Part shown: one piece after another, positions 17,472 to 26,872 of the stretch
How the letters are laid out: every line of letters starts with the position of its first letter
Numbering within the stretch: the stretch's first letter is position 1
Origin: Pseudomonas sp. FeN3W
GTDB taxonomy: Bacteria > Pseudomonadota > Gammaproteobacteria > Pseudomonadales > Pseudomonadaceae
Assembly: GCA_030263805.2 (NCBI GenBank)
Contig: CP136010.1
Location: 682,001-746,000 of the forward strand
Length of the DNA stretch: 64,000 bases
Direction: 5' to 3'
The notes under the pieces: generated by a model
Told to the model about the DNA's origin: nothing
Databases searched by the model: none
The model's input: only the letters and a program-made list of their open reading frames with translations
Position numbers and translations under genes: made by a program

Positions 17472-18554
17472 TCAGTCCCACCCCGCCTCCGCACCGCAAC
17501 GTAACGTCCGCCTCGCCTTGCCTGGCGTGCGGGAAAAACGTGGAGCCGGTGCTGCCTGCACCACACCCTCTATTTCCTGATAAACGCCACGCTGGCGCAG
17601 ATGCGGATGCTGCGCCGCTTCTTCCAGTTCAAGCACGGGCGCGAAGCAGGCGTCGCTACCCTCGAGCAAGGCACACCACTCGACCTGGGTGTGCGCGGCG
17701 AACAGGCGCTCCAGTCGCTCGGCCTGTGCGGGCCAGTCAGCTGGATCGGCGCAACCTGCCCAGAGCGCTTCCGGCGCATCGATGCGCTCGAGTAATTCCC
17801 GCCAGAACTGTGGCTCCAGCGGACCGATTGCAATCTCGCGTCCATCCGCGCAGCGATAGCAACGGTAATTCGGCGCAGCGCCAGCCAGCGGATTGCGTTC
17901 GCGCTGCATGTCGATCCGCCCGCTCGGCAGCAAGCCGGCGAAGAAGGTCATCAGCGACGACACGCCATCGACGATCGCCGCATCGATCACCTGCCCCTGC
18001 CCCGAACGTTCGCGCTCCCATAACGCGGCGAGGATGCCGACGGCGAGGTAGAGCGAGCCGCCACCGAAATCACCGACCAGGTTCAACGGCGGTATCGCCG
18101 TCCCGCTCTCGCCGCGGATTGCCGCCAGCGCGCCGGTCAAGGCGATGTAGTTGATGTCGTGCCCGGCGGCCTTCGCCAGCGGGCCGCTCTGGCCCCAACC
18201 GGTCATGCGCCCGTAGATCAGCCGGGGATTGCGCTGCAGCAGTTCATCCGGGCCCAGCCCCAACCGCTCCATGACGCCCGGACGAAAGCCTTCGATCAGT
18301 ACGTCGGCCGTCTGCGCCAGTTCAAGACAGCGCTCCCGACCGGCGTCGCTGCGGATATCCAGCGTAGCCAGTTTGCGGCCACGATCGACCACCGGGTTGG
18401 GCCAGCCGTTGCCGCCCTCGCGCTCGATACGCAGCACCTCGGCGCCCATATCCGCCAGCAACATTGCGCAGTGCGGGCCCGGTCCAATCCCGGCAAACTC
18501 CAGCACGCGCAGGCCCTGTAGCGGGCCTTGGCGAGCATCGATACCTTCGCTCAT
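17472..18554 (-). CDS. Family III CoA enzyme, alpha-methylacyl-CoA racemase-like (CaiB/BaiF)
   Basis: 360 aa with the family III start LRVLEFAGIGPGPHCAMLLADMGAEVLRIER. The stretches GRMTGWGQSGP and AGHDINYIALTG near 125-140 hold the His, and LVGDFGGGS holds the Asp of the alpha-methylacyl-CoA racemase (AMACR) active site. A later Glu lies in IGPLEPQFW. AMACR inverts the 2-methyl centre of acyl-CoAs so that S-specific dehydrogenases can use them. It is the last gene of a beta-oxidation operon, which supports a role with 2-methyl-branched substrates over CoA transfer. AGGAG precedes the ATG by 8 nt. Confidence 0.85.
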   Translation of the reverse strand: MSEGIDARQGPLQGLRVLEFAGIGPGPHCAMLLADMGAEVLRIEREGGNGWPNPVVDRGRKLATLDIRSDAGRERCLELAQTADVLIEGFRPGVMERLGLGPDELLQRNPRLIYGRMTGWGQSGPLAKAAGHDINYIALTGALAAIRGESGTAIPPLNLVGDFGGGSLYLAVGILAALWERERSGQGQVIDAAIVDGVSSLMTFFAGLLPSGRIDMQRERNPLAGAAPNYRCYRCADGREIAIGPLEPQFWRELLERIDAPEALWAGCADPADWPAQAERLERLFAAHTQVEWCALLEGSDACFAPVLELEEAAQHPHLRQRGVYQEIEGVVQAAPAPRFSRTPGKARRTLRCGAEAGWD

Positions 18555-18624
18555 CTGTATTTCTCCTGATCCGCGCGCACGAGCACGCCCCGCGCCGACG
18601 GCACGGGACGTTCCTGCTGAACAG

Positions 18625-20259
18625 TTACTGGTTGACCGCGCTGGGCTGGTTCTCGACCAGATGGCTGCGATAGCGCTCGCGCAGCACCTTCTTGTCGATC
18701 TTGCCGGTGGCGGTCAGCGGCACCGCGTCGAAGATCACCGCATCCGGCATCCACCACTTGACGATGTTCGGCTCCAGATGGGCGAGGATTTTCTCCACGG
18801 TGACCTCGGCATCGGCATGCGGCTCGATCACCAGTACCGGACGCTCCTCCCATTTGGGATGGAACACGCCGACCACCGCCGCCACCTTCACCCCGGGGCA
18901 GGCCGCCGCGACGTTTTCGATATCGATGGAGCTGACCCACTCGCCGCCGGACTTGATCACATCCTTGCTGCGGTCGGTGATGCGCATGAAGCCATCGGCA
19001 TCCAACGTGGCGATGTCACCGGTGTCGAACCAGCCGTCTTCGTCCAGTGCGCTGACGTCGCTGCGGTAATAGCGCTCCACCGTCCACGGGCCGCGCACCT
19101 TGAGGCTGCCGGAACTGACGCCGTCGCAGGGCAACTCACGCCCCTCCTCGTCGACGATCTTGAGTTCGATACCGAATTGCAGGCGGCCCTGGCGGGTCCA
19201 GATGGTGTCGTTGGTCGCTTGCTGGCCGCGTTCGGCCAGCTTCGGCGTCGGCGTCGCCACCACACCCAGCGGGCTGGTTTCGGTCATGCCCCACAGCTGG
19301 CAGACCGCGACGCCGTACTTGGTCTGGAAGGTCTCGGCCATGGCCCGCGGCACGGCGGAACCGCCGATCACCAGGCGCGCCAGGCTGCCGGAATCTTCAC
19401 CGCTACGCTCCAGATGGGCGAGGTACATGGTCCAGATGGTCGGCACGCCGCCGGACAGGGTCACGCCCTCGGTCTTGATCAGCTCCTGCAGGCTCGCGCC
19501 GTCCATCTTGTCGCAGGGCAGCACGAACTTGCAGCCATTGATCGCCGCGGCGAACGGAATGCCCCAGGCGGTGCCGTGATAGAGCGACGAGCACGGCATG
19601 ATGCAATCGAAGGCGGACAGACCGAACGCGCCGGACAGCCCGGCGGCCATCGCATGCAGCACCACCGAGCGATGGCTGTAGAGCACGCCCTTGGGGTCGC
19701 CCGTGGTGCCGGAGGTGTAGCAAAGCACCGCGCCGGCGTTCTCGTCGAATTGCGGCCAGTCCACGGGCTGCGCATCCGCGATCAGCGCTTCGTAGCCTTG
19801 CACGTCGACAAGGTCCGCCTTCGGCTGCGCGGCCAGTTCGATGAAATGGCGAATATTGCCCAGCCGTGGCCGCAGCCGAGCGACGCACTCGGCAAAGCTG
19901 CTGTCGAACAGCAACACCTGACTGCCGGCGTGGTTGATGGTGTAGACGATCTGTTCGTCCGACAGCCGCGGGTTGGCCGTGTGCAACACGGCGCCGATGC
20001 CAGGCACGGCGAAGAACAGCTCGTAATGACGATGGGTGTTCCAGGCCAGCGATGACACGCAGTCACCCGGCCCGATACCCAGCGCGCGCAGCATCGTCGC
20101 GGCCTGCGCCGAGCGCGCGGCAAGACCGGCATAGTCGTAACGCCAGAGGGGTTCGTCGACCAGCCGCGAGACGATCTCGCGATCACCATGAGCACGCGCG
20201 GCGTGGGTGACGATGCTGCTGATCAACAGCGGGGCGTTCTGCATCAATCCTGGTTGCAT
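18625..20259 (-). CDS. Medium/long-chain fatty acyl-CoA ligase (AMP-forming, AlkK-like)
   Basis: 544 aa. Motifs in order: the P-loop-like CYTSGTTGDPKGV near 180, WGMTETSPLG near 325, WFDTGDIATLDADGF near 420, RSKDVIKSGGEW near 438, and the C-terminal catalytic Lys in TATGKIDKKVLRE near 523. It activates a free carboxylic acid to its CoA ester with ATP. It lies between the acyl-CoA dehydrogenase and AMACR-like genes, so it feeds the same pathway. ATG at 20259 has GAGG/AGGA just upstream; the frame is open 69 nt further, across a CA motif that is better read as leader. Confidence 0.9.
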   Translation of the reverse strand: MQPGLMQNAPLLISSIVTHAARAHGDREIVSRLVDEPLWRYDYAGLAARSAQAATMLRALGIGPGDCVSSLAWNTHRHYELFFAVPGIGAVLHTANPRLSDEQIVYTINHAGSQVLLFDSSFAECVARLRPRLGNIRHFIELAAQPKADLVDVQGYEALIADAQPVDWPQFDENAGAVLCYTSGTTGDPKGVLYSHRSVVLHAMAAGLSGAFGLSAFDCIMPCSSLYHGTAWGIPFAAAINGCKFVLPCDKMDGASLQELIKTEGVTLSGGVPTIWTMYLAHLERSGEDSGSLARLVIGGSAVPRAMAETFQTKYGVAVCQLWGMTETSPLGVVATPTPKLAERGQQATNDTIWTRQGRLQFGIELKIVDEEGRELPCDGVSSGSLKVRGPWTVERYYRSDVSALDEDGWFDTGDIATLDADGFMRITDRSKDVIKSGGEWVSSIDIENVAAACPGVKVAAVVGVFHPKWEERPVLVIEPHADAEVTVEKILAHLEPNIVKWWMPDAVIFDAVPLTATGKIDKKVLRERYRSHLVENQPSAVNQ

Positions 20260-20275
20260 GTTTCCTACCTCTATC

Positions 20276-20286
20276 TTGTTTTTATT
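20276..20286 (-). promoter_or_regulatory. CA motif in the acyl-CoA ligase leader
   Basis: The minus strand reads AATAAAAACAA, two overlapping AAnAAnAA matches, about 17 nt before the ATG and next to the GAGG site. Confidence 0.6.
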
Positions 20287-20380
20287 GTGCAAGTGCCGGT
20301 CGAGGAAACGGCGTTCTACCGGCACCACTTGAAATCACGTATCGATGCGCCGCAGGCACGCAGGCGCAGCGGGTTTTCGG

Positions 20381-21520
20381 TCAGTCCGGCCCTCCGAGGT
20401 TGCGCGCGATGACCAAGCGCTGGATATCGCTGGTGCCTTCGTAGATCTGGCAGACCCGCACGTCGCGGTAGATGCGCTCCACCGGGAAGTCGGCCAGATA
20501 ACCGTAGCCGCCAAGGGTCTGGATTGCTGCCGAACAGACCTTCTCCGCCATCTCCGAGGCGAACAGCTTGGCCATCGACGCTTCAACTAGCGCCGGACGG
20601 CCGGCTTCGCGCAGCGCGGCCGCGTGATGCACCATCTGCCGCGCCACGGCGATCTGCGTCGCCATGTCGGCCAGGCGAAAGGCCACGGCCTGGTGCTCGA
20701 TGATCGGCTTGCCGAAGGTTTCGCGGTCGCGGGCATAATCACGCGCCGCCTCGAAGGCGGCGCGGGCCATGCCCACCGCTTGGGCGGCGATGCCGATGCG
20801 TCCGCCTTCCAGGTTGGCCAGGGCGATCCGGTAGCCCTCGCCCTCCTCGCCCAACCGGTTGGCCACCGGCACGCGCAGGTCTTCGAAGGCGATCTGGCAG
20901 GTATCCGAGGCATGCTGGCCGAGCTTGTCCTCGACCCGCAGCACCTGATAGCCCGGGCTGTCGGTGGGCACGATAAAGCCACTGATGCTGCGCTTGCCGG
21001 CGTCCGGGTCGGTCACCGCAAAGACGATCACCGTACCGGCATGCTTGCCCGACGTGATGAACTGCTTGGCACCGTTGAGCACGTAATGATCACCGTCGCG
21101 TCGGGCACGGGTGCGCAGGCTGCTGGCATCGGAGCCGGCCTGCGGCTCGGTGAGGGCGAAGGCGCCGATCTGCTCGCCGCGTGCCAACGGGCCGAGGAAA
21201 TCGCGCTTCTGCTGGTCGTTGCCGAAACGCAGGATCGGCACGCAACCCACCGAGTTGTGCACGCTCATGATGGTCGAGCAGGCGCCGTCACCGGCGGCGA
21301 TCTCCTCCAGCGCCATGGCGTAGGCCAGGTAGCCAGTGTCGCTGCCGCCCCACTGCTCCGGCACCAGCATGCCGAAGAAGCCGAGCGAGGCCATCTCGCC
21401 AATCGCCTCGGCGGGATAGCGATGCTCGCGACTCCACTGTTCGGCGAAAGGCTTCAGCCGTTCCTGAGCGAACTGGCGCGCCATCTCGGCAATCGCGTTT
21501 TGATCTTCATTGGGCAGCAT
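20381..21520 (-). CDS. Acyl-CoA dehydrogenase
   Basis: 379 aa with FALTEPQAGSDASSLR near 125, GGYGYLADFPVERIYRD near 344 and catalytic Glu in IYEGTSDIQ near 363. It is a close paralogue of the dehydrogenase at 14387; both share the MSIHNSVG/MSVHNSVG stretch and overall length. It would introduce the 2,3-double bond in short or branched acyl-CoAs. It lies 10 nt after the thiolase gene and 121 nt before the ligase gene. A 2-methylbutyryl-CoA type role fits the operon but is inferred. Confidence 0.92.
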   Translation of the reverse strand: MLPNEDQNAIAEMARQFAQERLKPFAEQWSREHRYPAEAIGEMASLGFFGMLVPEQWGGSDTGYLAYAMALEEIAAGDGACSTIMSVHNSVGCVPILRFGNDQQKRDFLGPLARGEQIGAFALTEPQAGSDASSLRTRARRDGDHYVLNGAKQFITSGKHAGTVIVFAVTDPDAGKRSISGFIVPTDSPGYQVLRVEDKLGQHASDTCQIAFEDLRVPVANRLGEEGEGYRIALANLEGGRIGIAAQAVGMARAAFEAARDYARDRETFGKPIIEHQAVAFRLADMATQIAVARQMVHHAAALREAGRPALVEASMAKLFASEMAEKVCSAAIQTLGGYGYLADFPVERIYRDVRVCQIYEGTSDIQRLVIARNLGGPD

Positions 21521-21530
21521 GGATGCCTCC

Positions 21531-22715
21531 TCAGATCAGTTCGACGGCCATTGCCGTGGCTTCGCCGCCGCCGATGCAGATCGCCGCAACGCCACGGCGC
21601 AGCCCGCGGGCACGCAGGGCCGAAAGCAACGTCACCAGAATCCGTGCGCCCGACGCACCGATGGGGTGGCCAAGTGCGCAGGCGCCGCCGTTGACGTTGA
21701 CCTTGGCGTGGTCCAGGCCCAGCTCGCGCATGCTGGCCATGGCGACGACCGCGAAGGCTTCGTTGATCTCGAACAGATCCACCTCTTCGGTGGTCCAGCC
21801 GGTGCGCTCCATCAGCTTGCGGATCGCCCCGATCGGCGCAGTGGTGAACAGATTCGGCGCATCGGCGTAGGCCGCGTGGCCATGGATCACCGCCTGCGGC
21901 TGCAGGCCCCAGCGCTCGGCCTCGGAGCGGCGCATCAGCAGCAGCGCGGCGGCACCGTCGGAAATCGAGCTGGAATTGGCCGCGGTCACAGTGCCGCCGT
22001 CGCGGAACGCCGGTTTCAGACTGGGGATCTTTTCCGGCATCGCCTTGGGTGGCTGCTCGTCGTTGCGGACCTGCCGCTGCTGTTTGCCCTGGGTGACTTC
22101 CAGCGTGACGATCTCCTCGGCGAAACGCCCTTCGTTGATCGCAACCTGGGCGCGGCGCAGTGATTCCAACGCGTAACCATCCTGTTCCTCGCGGCTGAAA
22201 CCGAAAGCGTCGGCGCATTCTTCGGCAAAGGTGCCCATCAGCCGACCTCTGTCGAACGAGTCTTCCAGACCGTCGAGGAACATGTGGTCGAGCACCCGCC
22301 CATGACCCATGCGATAGCCACCACGGGCGCGGTCGAGCAGGTACGGCGCGTTGGACATGCTTTCCATGCCGCCGGCGACAACGATGTCGGCACTGCCGGC
22401 AAGCAGCTGGTCGTGGGCCATGATCACCGTCTGCATACCCGAGCCGCACATCTTGTTGACCGTGGTACAGGTGGTGGCGCGGGTCAGCCCGGCGCTCAAA
22501 GCCGCCTGCCGTGCCGGTGCCTGGCCCTGGCCGGCGGGCAACACGCAGCCCATCAGCACGTCCTGCACGTTCTCGGCCGGCAGGCCGCTGCGTTCCACGG
22601 TGGCACGGATGGCGGCAGCGCCGAGTTGCCAGGCGGTCATGCCCTGCAGGTCGCCCTGAAAGCCGCCCATGGGCGTGCGTGCGCTGCTGACGATTACGAT
22701 CGGATCATCTTTCAT
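21531..22715 (-). CDS. Acetyl-CoA acyltransferase (thiolase)
   Basis: 394 aa from the ATG at 22715, which has AAGGA 7 nt upstream; an ATG at 22730 overlapping the SDR stop is in frame but has no clear site. The nucleophilic Cys is in NKMCGSGMQ near 89. NEAFA and GHPIGASGAR near 350 hold the catalytic His, and CIGGGEATA near 380 the second Cys. It cleaves 3-ketoacyl-CoA or 2-methylacetoacetyl-CoA with CoA. It is second in the operon after the SDR gene. Confidence 0.92.
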   Translation of the reverse strand: MKDDPIVIVSSARTPMGGFQGDLQGMTAWQLGAAAIRATVERSGLPAENVQDVLMGCVLPAGQGQAPARQAALSAGLTRATTCTTVNKMCGSGMQTVIMAHDQLLAGSADIVVAGGMESMSNAPYLLDRARGGYRMGHGRVLDHMFLDGLEDSFDRGRLMGTFAEECADAFGFSREEQDGYALESLRRAQVAINEGRFAEEIVTLEVTQGKQQRQVRNDEQPPKAMPEKIPSLKPAFRDGGTVTAANSSSISDGAAALLLMRRSEAERWGLQPQAVIHGHAAYADAPNLFTTAPIGAIRKLMERTGWTTEEVDLFEINEAFAVVAMASMRELGLDHAKVNVNGGACALGHPIGASGARILVTLLSALRARGLRRGVAAICIGGGEATAMAVELI

Positions 22716-22726
22716 CTCTGCGTCCT

Positions 22727-23494
22727 TCATTTGGCGGCCATGCGCAAGGCACCGTCGAGACGGATCACCTCGCCATTGAGCATGCTGTTCTCGAAGATGT
22801 GCCGCACCAGCGCGGCGTACTCGGCCGGGTGGCCCAGACGTGGCGGAAACGGCACGCCGGCGGCCAGCGAGGCACGGATTTCCTGGGTCATGCCGGCCAT
22901 CATCGGCGTCTCGAACACGCCGGGGGCGATGGTCATCACGCGAATGCCGAAGCGCGCCAGCTCGCGCGCGACCGGCAATGTCATGCTGACCACCCCGCCC
23001 TTGGAGGCGGCATAGGCCGCCTGGCCGATCTGCCCGTCGAAGGCGGCAATCGATGCGGTATTGATGATCGCGCCGCGCTCGCCGCCTTCGTCAGGCACGT
23101 TCTCGGCCATCGCCTCGGCGGCCAGGCGCAGCATGTTGAAGCTGCCGATCAGATTGATGCCGACGATACGGCTGAAGCCGTCGAGGCTATGCGGCCCGTT
23201 GCGGCCCAGTACCTTTTCGCCACCGGCGACGCCGGCGCAGTTGACCAGCCCGTGCAGGGCGCCGAAACGTTCGCGGGCGGTGGCGACGGCATGACGCGCG
23301 GCCTGTTCATCACGAATGTCAGCGACGACACCCAAGGCGTTGGGCCCCAACGCCTTGGCCGTGTCGTTGGCCGCGGCCTCATCCAGATCGGCGAGTACGA
23401 CCTTGCCGCCCGCCTCTACCAGCGCCTGCGCCGCCGCAGCGCCGAGGCCGGAAGCGCCACCCGTAATGAGGAATACCTTGTCGCGAATCTGCAT
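22727..23494 (-). CDS. Short-chain 3-hydroxyacyl-CoA dehydrogenase (type II/HSD10-like SDR)
   Basis: 255 aa. TGGASGLG near 11 binds NAD, NCAG near 86 is the structural motif, and the S-Y-K triad lies in NTASIAAFDG...YAASKGG near 155-170. The insertion VPDEGGERGAIINTASIAAFDGQIG is typical of mammalian HSD10-type enzymes, which oxidise 2-methyl-3-hydroxybutyryl-CoA in isoleucine breakdown. It is the first gene of the minus-strand operon, and its leader has a CA motif. Confidence 0.9.
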   Translation of the reverse strand: MQIRDKVFLITGGASGLGAAAAQALVEAGGKVVLADLDEAAANDTAKALGPNALGVVADIRDEQAARHAVATARERFGALHGLVNCAGVAGGEKVLGRNGPHSLDGFSRIVGINLIGSFNMLRLAAEAMAENVPDEGGERGAIINTASIAAFDGQIGQAAYAASKGGVVSMTLPVARELARFGIRVMTIAPGVFETPMMAGMTQEIRASLAAGVPFPPRLGHPAEYAALVRHIFENSMLNGEVIRLDGALRMAAK

Positions 23495-23508
23495 GGCTCT
23501 CTCCCGTG

Positions 23509-23520
23509 CTTGTTGTTATT
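23509..23520 (-). promoter_or_regulatory. CA motif in the leader of the SDR-thiolase operon
   Basis: The minus strand reads AATAACAACAAG, two overlapping AAnAAnAA matches, upstream of the GGGAGAG site of the first gene. Confidence 0.65.
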
Positions 23521-23670
23521 CGGTGCGAAGCCGGGGTTATCTTTGGACAGCCACACGGGTGCGGCAATGGTCGATGTTCTCAACCTGCCTGACCGTTTTG
23601 GTCAATGGCGAAACGCGATCACGCGAACGCCTCGATGTCTGCCAGCGGACTGACGCTGTAAGGCTGAGAA

Positions 23671-24738
23671 TCAGCGCCGCGCCGGCGCCAGAATCAGATT
23701 GCGGTAGTGCCCGGGATTGATACCCGTCCACTTGCGGAACGCCTTGTAGAACGAGCTGACATCGGCAAACCCCAGTCGCTCGGCGATCTCGCCGTAGCTG
23801 ATGGCAGCATCGGCGAGCCACTCGGTGGCCATCTCCTGTCGCAAGCCGTCCTTGATCGCCTGGTAGGGCTGCCCCGCTTCCGCCAGACGTCGGCGCAGGG
23901 TCGACGCCGAGATGCATAGGGTCTGTGCCAGCGTCTCGCTGTCCGGCCAGCGATCGGCGGGCAGGCTGCGCAGATGCTGTTTGATGCGGCTGGCCAGGCT
24001 GGAGTGGTCGCGATAGCGCACCAGGATGTTGGCTGGCGCCTCGGCGAGAAAGGCCTGCAATTCCGCTTCGCTACGACGGATCGGCAGGTCGAGCACTTCG
24101 GCGGCGAAGATGATGCGCGTCGACGGCCGGCCGAAACGCAGGTTGTCCGAGAACATCACGCGATAATCGTCGGTGTAGTCCGGCTCGGCACCGCGCAGCT
24201 CGACCGCCAGCAGCGGAATACGCCGCCCAACCAGCCAGCAGGCCAGGCCGTGCAGGAGCATCCAGAAGGTGAAGTAGCAGAAGGCGCGCTCCGGCTTGGG
24301 GTGGCGTTCGCGCAGCACCACTTCGGCCAGGCTCTGGCTGCGGATCAGCTTGCCACGCAGATTTTCCAGGCCCAGGCCAAGAAAGCTCAGTGCGTGAATC
24401 AGCGCCTTTTCCAGTGTCGGCTGTTGGATGCAGCTGCGGCTGAGAAAGACGAAGCTGCCCCAGCGCAGCCGGCGCGGGTCCATGCCGAAGAATTCGTCGT
24501 CGAAGCGCCGTGCCAGGCGCAGCCAAAGTTGCGAGTAGTCGCGCACGTCCATGCGGCCGTCGGGATCTTGCAGGCAGGTGGGGTCGAGGCCGATCTCATC
24601 CAGCAGTTGCTCGGCGGTTCGCCCGGGCTGCACGAAACCCAGCAGCGCCTCGGCCACCAGGTGGACGCTGATGCTGTCACGGCGGACTATCGCCGCGACG
24701 GCGGCCTCGGCTGCTGTCGTTTGCGCCACGCTGATCAT
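23671..24738 (-). CDS. AraC-family regulator with arabinose-binding-like N-terminal domain
   Basis: 355 aa. The N-terminal 200 residues fit the PF12625 domain seen in OruR/ArgR-type and fatty-acid regulators. The C-terminus carries AraC helix-turn-helix motifs, ending in ERLGFADVSSFYKAFRKWTGINPGHYR. It is a paralogue of the regulator at 43339, and both sit beside beta-oxidation operons. It probably activates the SDR-thiolase operon just downstream in response to an acyl ligand. ATG at 24738 is chosen by family alignment; the longer frame upstream is less likely. Confidence 0.88.
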   Translation of the reverse strand: MISVAQTTAAEAAVAAIVRRDSISVHLVAEALLGFVQPGRTAEQLLDEIGLDPTCLQDPDGRMDVRDYSQLWLRLARRFDDEFFGMDPRRLRWGSFVFLSRSCIQQPTLEKALIHALSFLGLGLENLRGKLIRSQSLAEVVLRERHPKPERAFCYFTFWMLLHGLACWLVGRRIPLLAVELRGAEPDYTDDYRVMFSDNLRFGRPSTRIIFAAEVLDLPIRRSEAELQAFLAEAPANILVRYRDHSSLASRIKQHLRSLPADRWPDSETLAQTLCISASTLRRRLAEAGQPYQAIKDGLRQEMATEWLADAAISYGEIAERLGFADVSSFYKAFRKWTGINPGHYRNLILAPARR

Positions 24739-24812
24739 TCGGCTTGGTTTCCTGCCCGGTAGTCGATGGCCGCCATGATCAGCCAGGCATGCTCGCGCTG
24801 TCAGCCCTTGCG

Positions 24813-25250
24813 TCACATCCAGCCGAGCGTCAGCCCCATCACCATCAGGTAACGCGCGGTCTTCGCCAACGTGACGATAAGCAGAAAGCTCCATAGCGGC
24901 TCACGCATCACGCCGGCGACCAGGGTCAGCGGATCACCGATGATCGGCACCCAGCTGAGCAGCAGAGTCCAGCGGCCGTAGCGGTGATAACTGTGCTGCG
25001 CCTTGGCCAGTTGCCGCTCGTTGACCGGAAACCAGCGTTTGTCGCGGAAATGCTCGACGTAACGTCCGAGCAGCCAGTTCACCAGCGAGCCCAGCACATT
25101 GCCCAGGCTGGCCACGGCGACCAGCGCCCAGACCGTGTAACGCTCCGAAAGCAGAAGACCGGCAAGCACCGCTTCGGACTGCATGGGCAACAGCGTGGCA
25201 GCCCCGAAGGCTGCGAGAAAAAGGCCAAGATAGCCGGAAAACTCGAACAT
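24813..25250 (-). CDS. yqaA: YqaA-family inner membrane protein (DedA/SNARE-associated superfamily)
   Basis: 145 aa with four hydrophobic segments. The motif FLAAFGAATLLPMQSEAVLAGLLL at the start and LLSWVPIIGDPLTLVAGVMR near 105 match E. coli YqaA and the DedA core. DedA relatives are lipid or solute transporters, but the YqaA role is not known. ATG at 25250 matches the E. coli start; an ATG eight codons upstream is also open. The gene ends 74 nt past the regulator start. Confidence 0.85.
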   Translation of the reverse strand: MFEFSGYLGLFLAAFGAATLLPMQSEAVLAGLLLSERYTVWALVAVASLGNVLGSLVNWLLGRYVEHFRDKRWFPVNERQLAKAQHSYHRYGRWTLLLSWVPIIGDPLTLVAGVMREPLWSFLLIVTLAKTARYLMVMGLTLGWM

Positions 25251-25322
25251 CCACCGTCCCGTGAGCAGCAGCATCCTGACTGGTGCGGCAGTATGCTCGA
25301 AACGACCCGCCCACGCCTGCGC

Positions 25323-25778
25323 TTACATCTCGTGAATCCGGCTCACCTGCCGCGCCAGGCGCATGGTCTCGTGTTCCTCGAGGCGCAACAGATCTTCAGC
25401 CAGGTTGCGCGCGCCGTCGATTTCGGCACGGCGTGCCAATGATCGATACAGATCGATGACCTGATTGTGGATGGTGAAGATATCCAGCGAGATCTCTTCC
25501 ACGGTCATGGTGTCGTAGGCCTTGCAGGCCTGGTTGCGCAGTACCGGGTTGCGTGTCAGGTAGTCGTAGATCCAGGTATGCAGCGCTTTCGGGTCCGCAT
25601 GCTTCTCGATCTTGTCGACCGTCTCGGCCAGTGTACGCTCGTGATCGGCTATGTACACGAGCAGCCATTTGGCGCGGGTCTCGTCATGTTTGTCGGAACA
25701 GCGCGCCATGCAGCGCGCCAGCATGGCGTGGGTGTCGCGTGTCCAGTCGACCAGGTCTTCGAATCGCTCGATCTTCAT
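25323..25778 (-). CDS. Conserved all-helical protein, possibly ferritin/hemerythrin-like
   Basis: 151 aa from the ATG at 25778, with GGAG 8 nt upstream. It is entirely helical by composition and has repeated acidic/His patterns: an HDE near 30, ADHERTL near 44 and LEEHETMRLARQ near 135. Such E/H spacing occurs in four-helix metal-binding bundles. No family is firmly recognised. It lies between yqaA and a thioesterase gene. Confidence 0.65.
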   Translation of the reverse strand: MKIERFEDLVDWTRDTHAMLARCMARCSDKHDETRAKWLLVYIADHERTLAETVDKIEKHADPKALHTWIYDYLTRNPVLRNQACKAYDTMTVEEISLDIFTIHNQVIDLYRSLARRAEIDGARNLAEDLLRLEEHETMRLARQVSRIHEM

Positions 25779-25956
25779 CGCCAAATCTCCGCTGGGTGGC
25801 AGGCATAGATACCGCGTCGACATGCCTGCCGACGCACGAGTCCGTCATTTCCCGCGTACGTTTCCGGTATTCAGCTTCAAGACTAGCTCACCTGCCGGGC
25901 CATACCGCGTGGCGGCCGGACACACTGCTACAGAACATTGCGAAGCGCAGCCGGGC

Positions 25957-26754
25957 TCAGCCGAACACCGTGACGGTCTGCCGGCTCAGTGCGACCAGCT
26001 CCCCGCTTGGCGTCCACAACGCCGCGGCGCAGTGGCCGTAGCCGTCACGCGCATGCTCGATAACGGCGCTGTACATGCACCAGTCGTGACTGTCGAGTTC
26101 GGGCAGCGGCTGGATGAACTCGATGGTCCAGGTCAGCGAACTGCCGGGCGCGAAGCTCTTGAGATGCGGCAATATGGCAGGCGGCCAGGCATCGACCAGC
26201 GCCAGCAGGTGCGCTTCGGTCATCGGCTCGCGAGGCACATCACCGCGCTGGCGCACCCAGCCGCCCATTTCACGGGACTCATTGCCGGTGAACGGCAAGC
26301 CACCGATGCCCCAGCGCATGGCCAGGTAGCGGGTAAATTCCGGCGTCACGCCAGCTACGTAAGGCAGTTCCTGGCAGGCTTCGACCGGTGGCATGGCCGG
26401 CGCCGGCTCGGCCGCGACATCCACGACGGAATTGCGTGGTGCGCCGAAGCTGCCCTGGACGATGGTGACCACCTGTCCGTCCTGCATCACCCGTCCGAGC
26501 ATCTGGCTCACCGCCTTGCCTTCTCGCAGCACCTCGGCCTCGAAGCTCGCTGGCATCTCCAGCGTCAGCGGTCCGACGAAGGTGATCGCCAGCGAACGCA
26601 GCGGTCTGCCGTCAGGCACCTTGGCGCGCATGCTTTCGAAGACCAGCGCGGCGACCAGACCGCCGAAACCGGCACGTCCCTGTCCCCAACTGGCCGGCAC
26701 CACCACACTGCCGGGGTTGTCACGCACCGCCTGCAGCAGCTCGCAAAGCTCCAT
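25957..26754 (-). CDS. Acyl-CoA thioesterase-like double-hotdog protein
   Basis: 265 aa. The stretches WGQGRAGFGGLVAAL near 25 and LRSLAITFVGPL near 53 match the thioesterase-like superfamily (PF13622), with a second hotdog domain after residue 150. It should hydrolyse acyl-CoAs. ATG at 26754 has GAGG 5 nt upstream; a GTG two codons earlier is in frame. It stands alone with a short gap to the TgpA gene. Confidence 0.8.
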   Translation of the reverse strand: MELCELLQAVRDNPGSVVVPASWGQGRAGFGGLVAALVFESMRAKVPDGRPLRSLAITFVGPLTLEMPASFEAEVLREGKAVSQMLGRVMQDGQVVTIVQGSFGAPRNSVVDVAAEPAPAMPPVEACQELPYVAGVTPEFTRYLAMRWGIGGLPFTGNESREMGGWVRQRGDVPREPMTEAHLLALVDAWPPAILPHLKSFAPGSSLTWTIEFIQPLPELDSHDWCMYSAVIEHARDGYGHCAAALWTPSGELVALSRQTVTVFG

Positions 26755-26872
26755 ATCCACCTCGTTATCGTTCGTTATGCGAGCGATGTTAAAGGTGCGC
26801 CGGTCAGGGTGCGAGCCTGCCTGGCAGAAGCGGCCGCATGAAATGCCGAATCATCCATGCCGGCAATGAACG

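Noticed and set aside
17395..17580. 61-codon plus-strand frame starting near 17395
   Set aside because: No ribosome site, no hydrophobic or conserved pattern, and it overlaps the AMACR-like gene.
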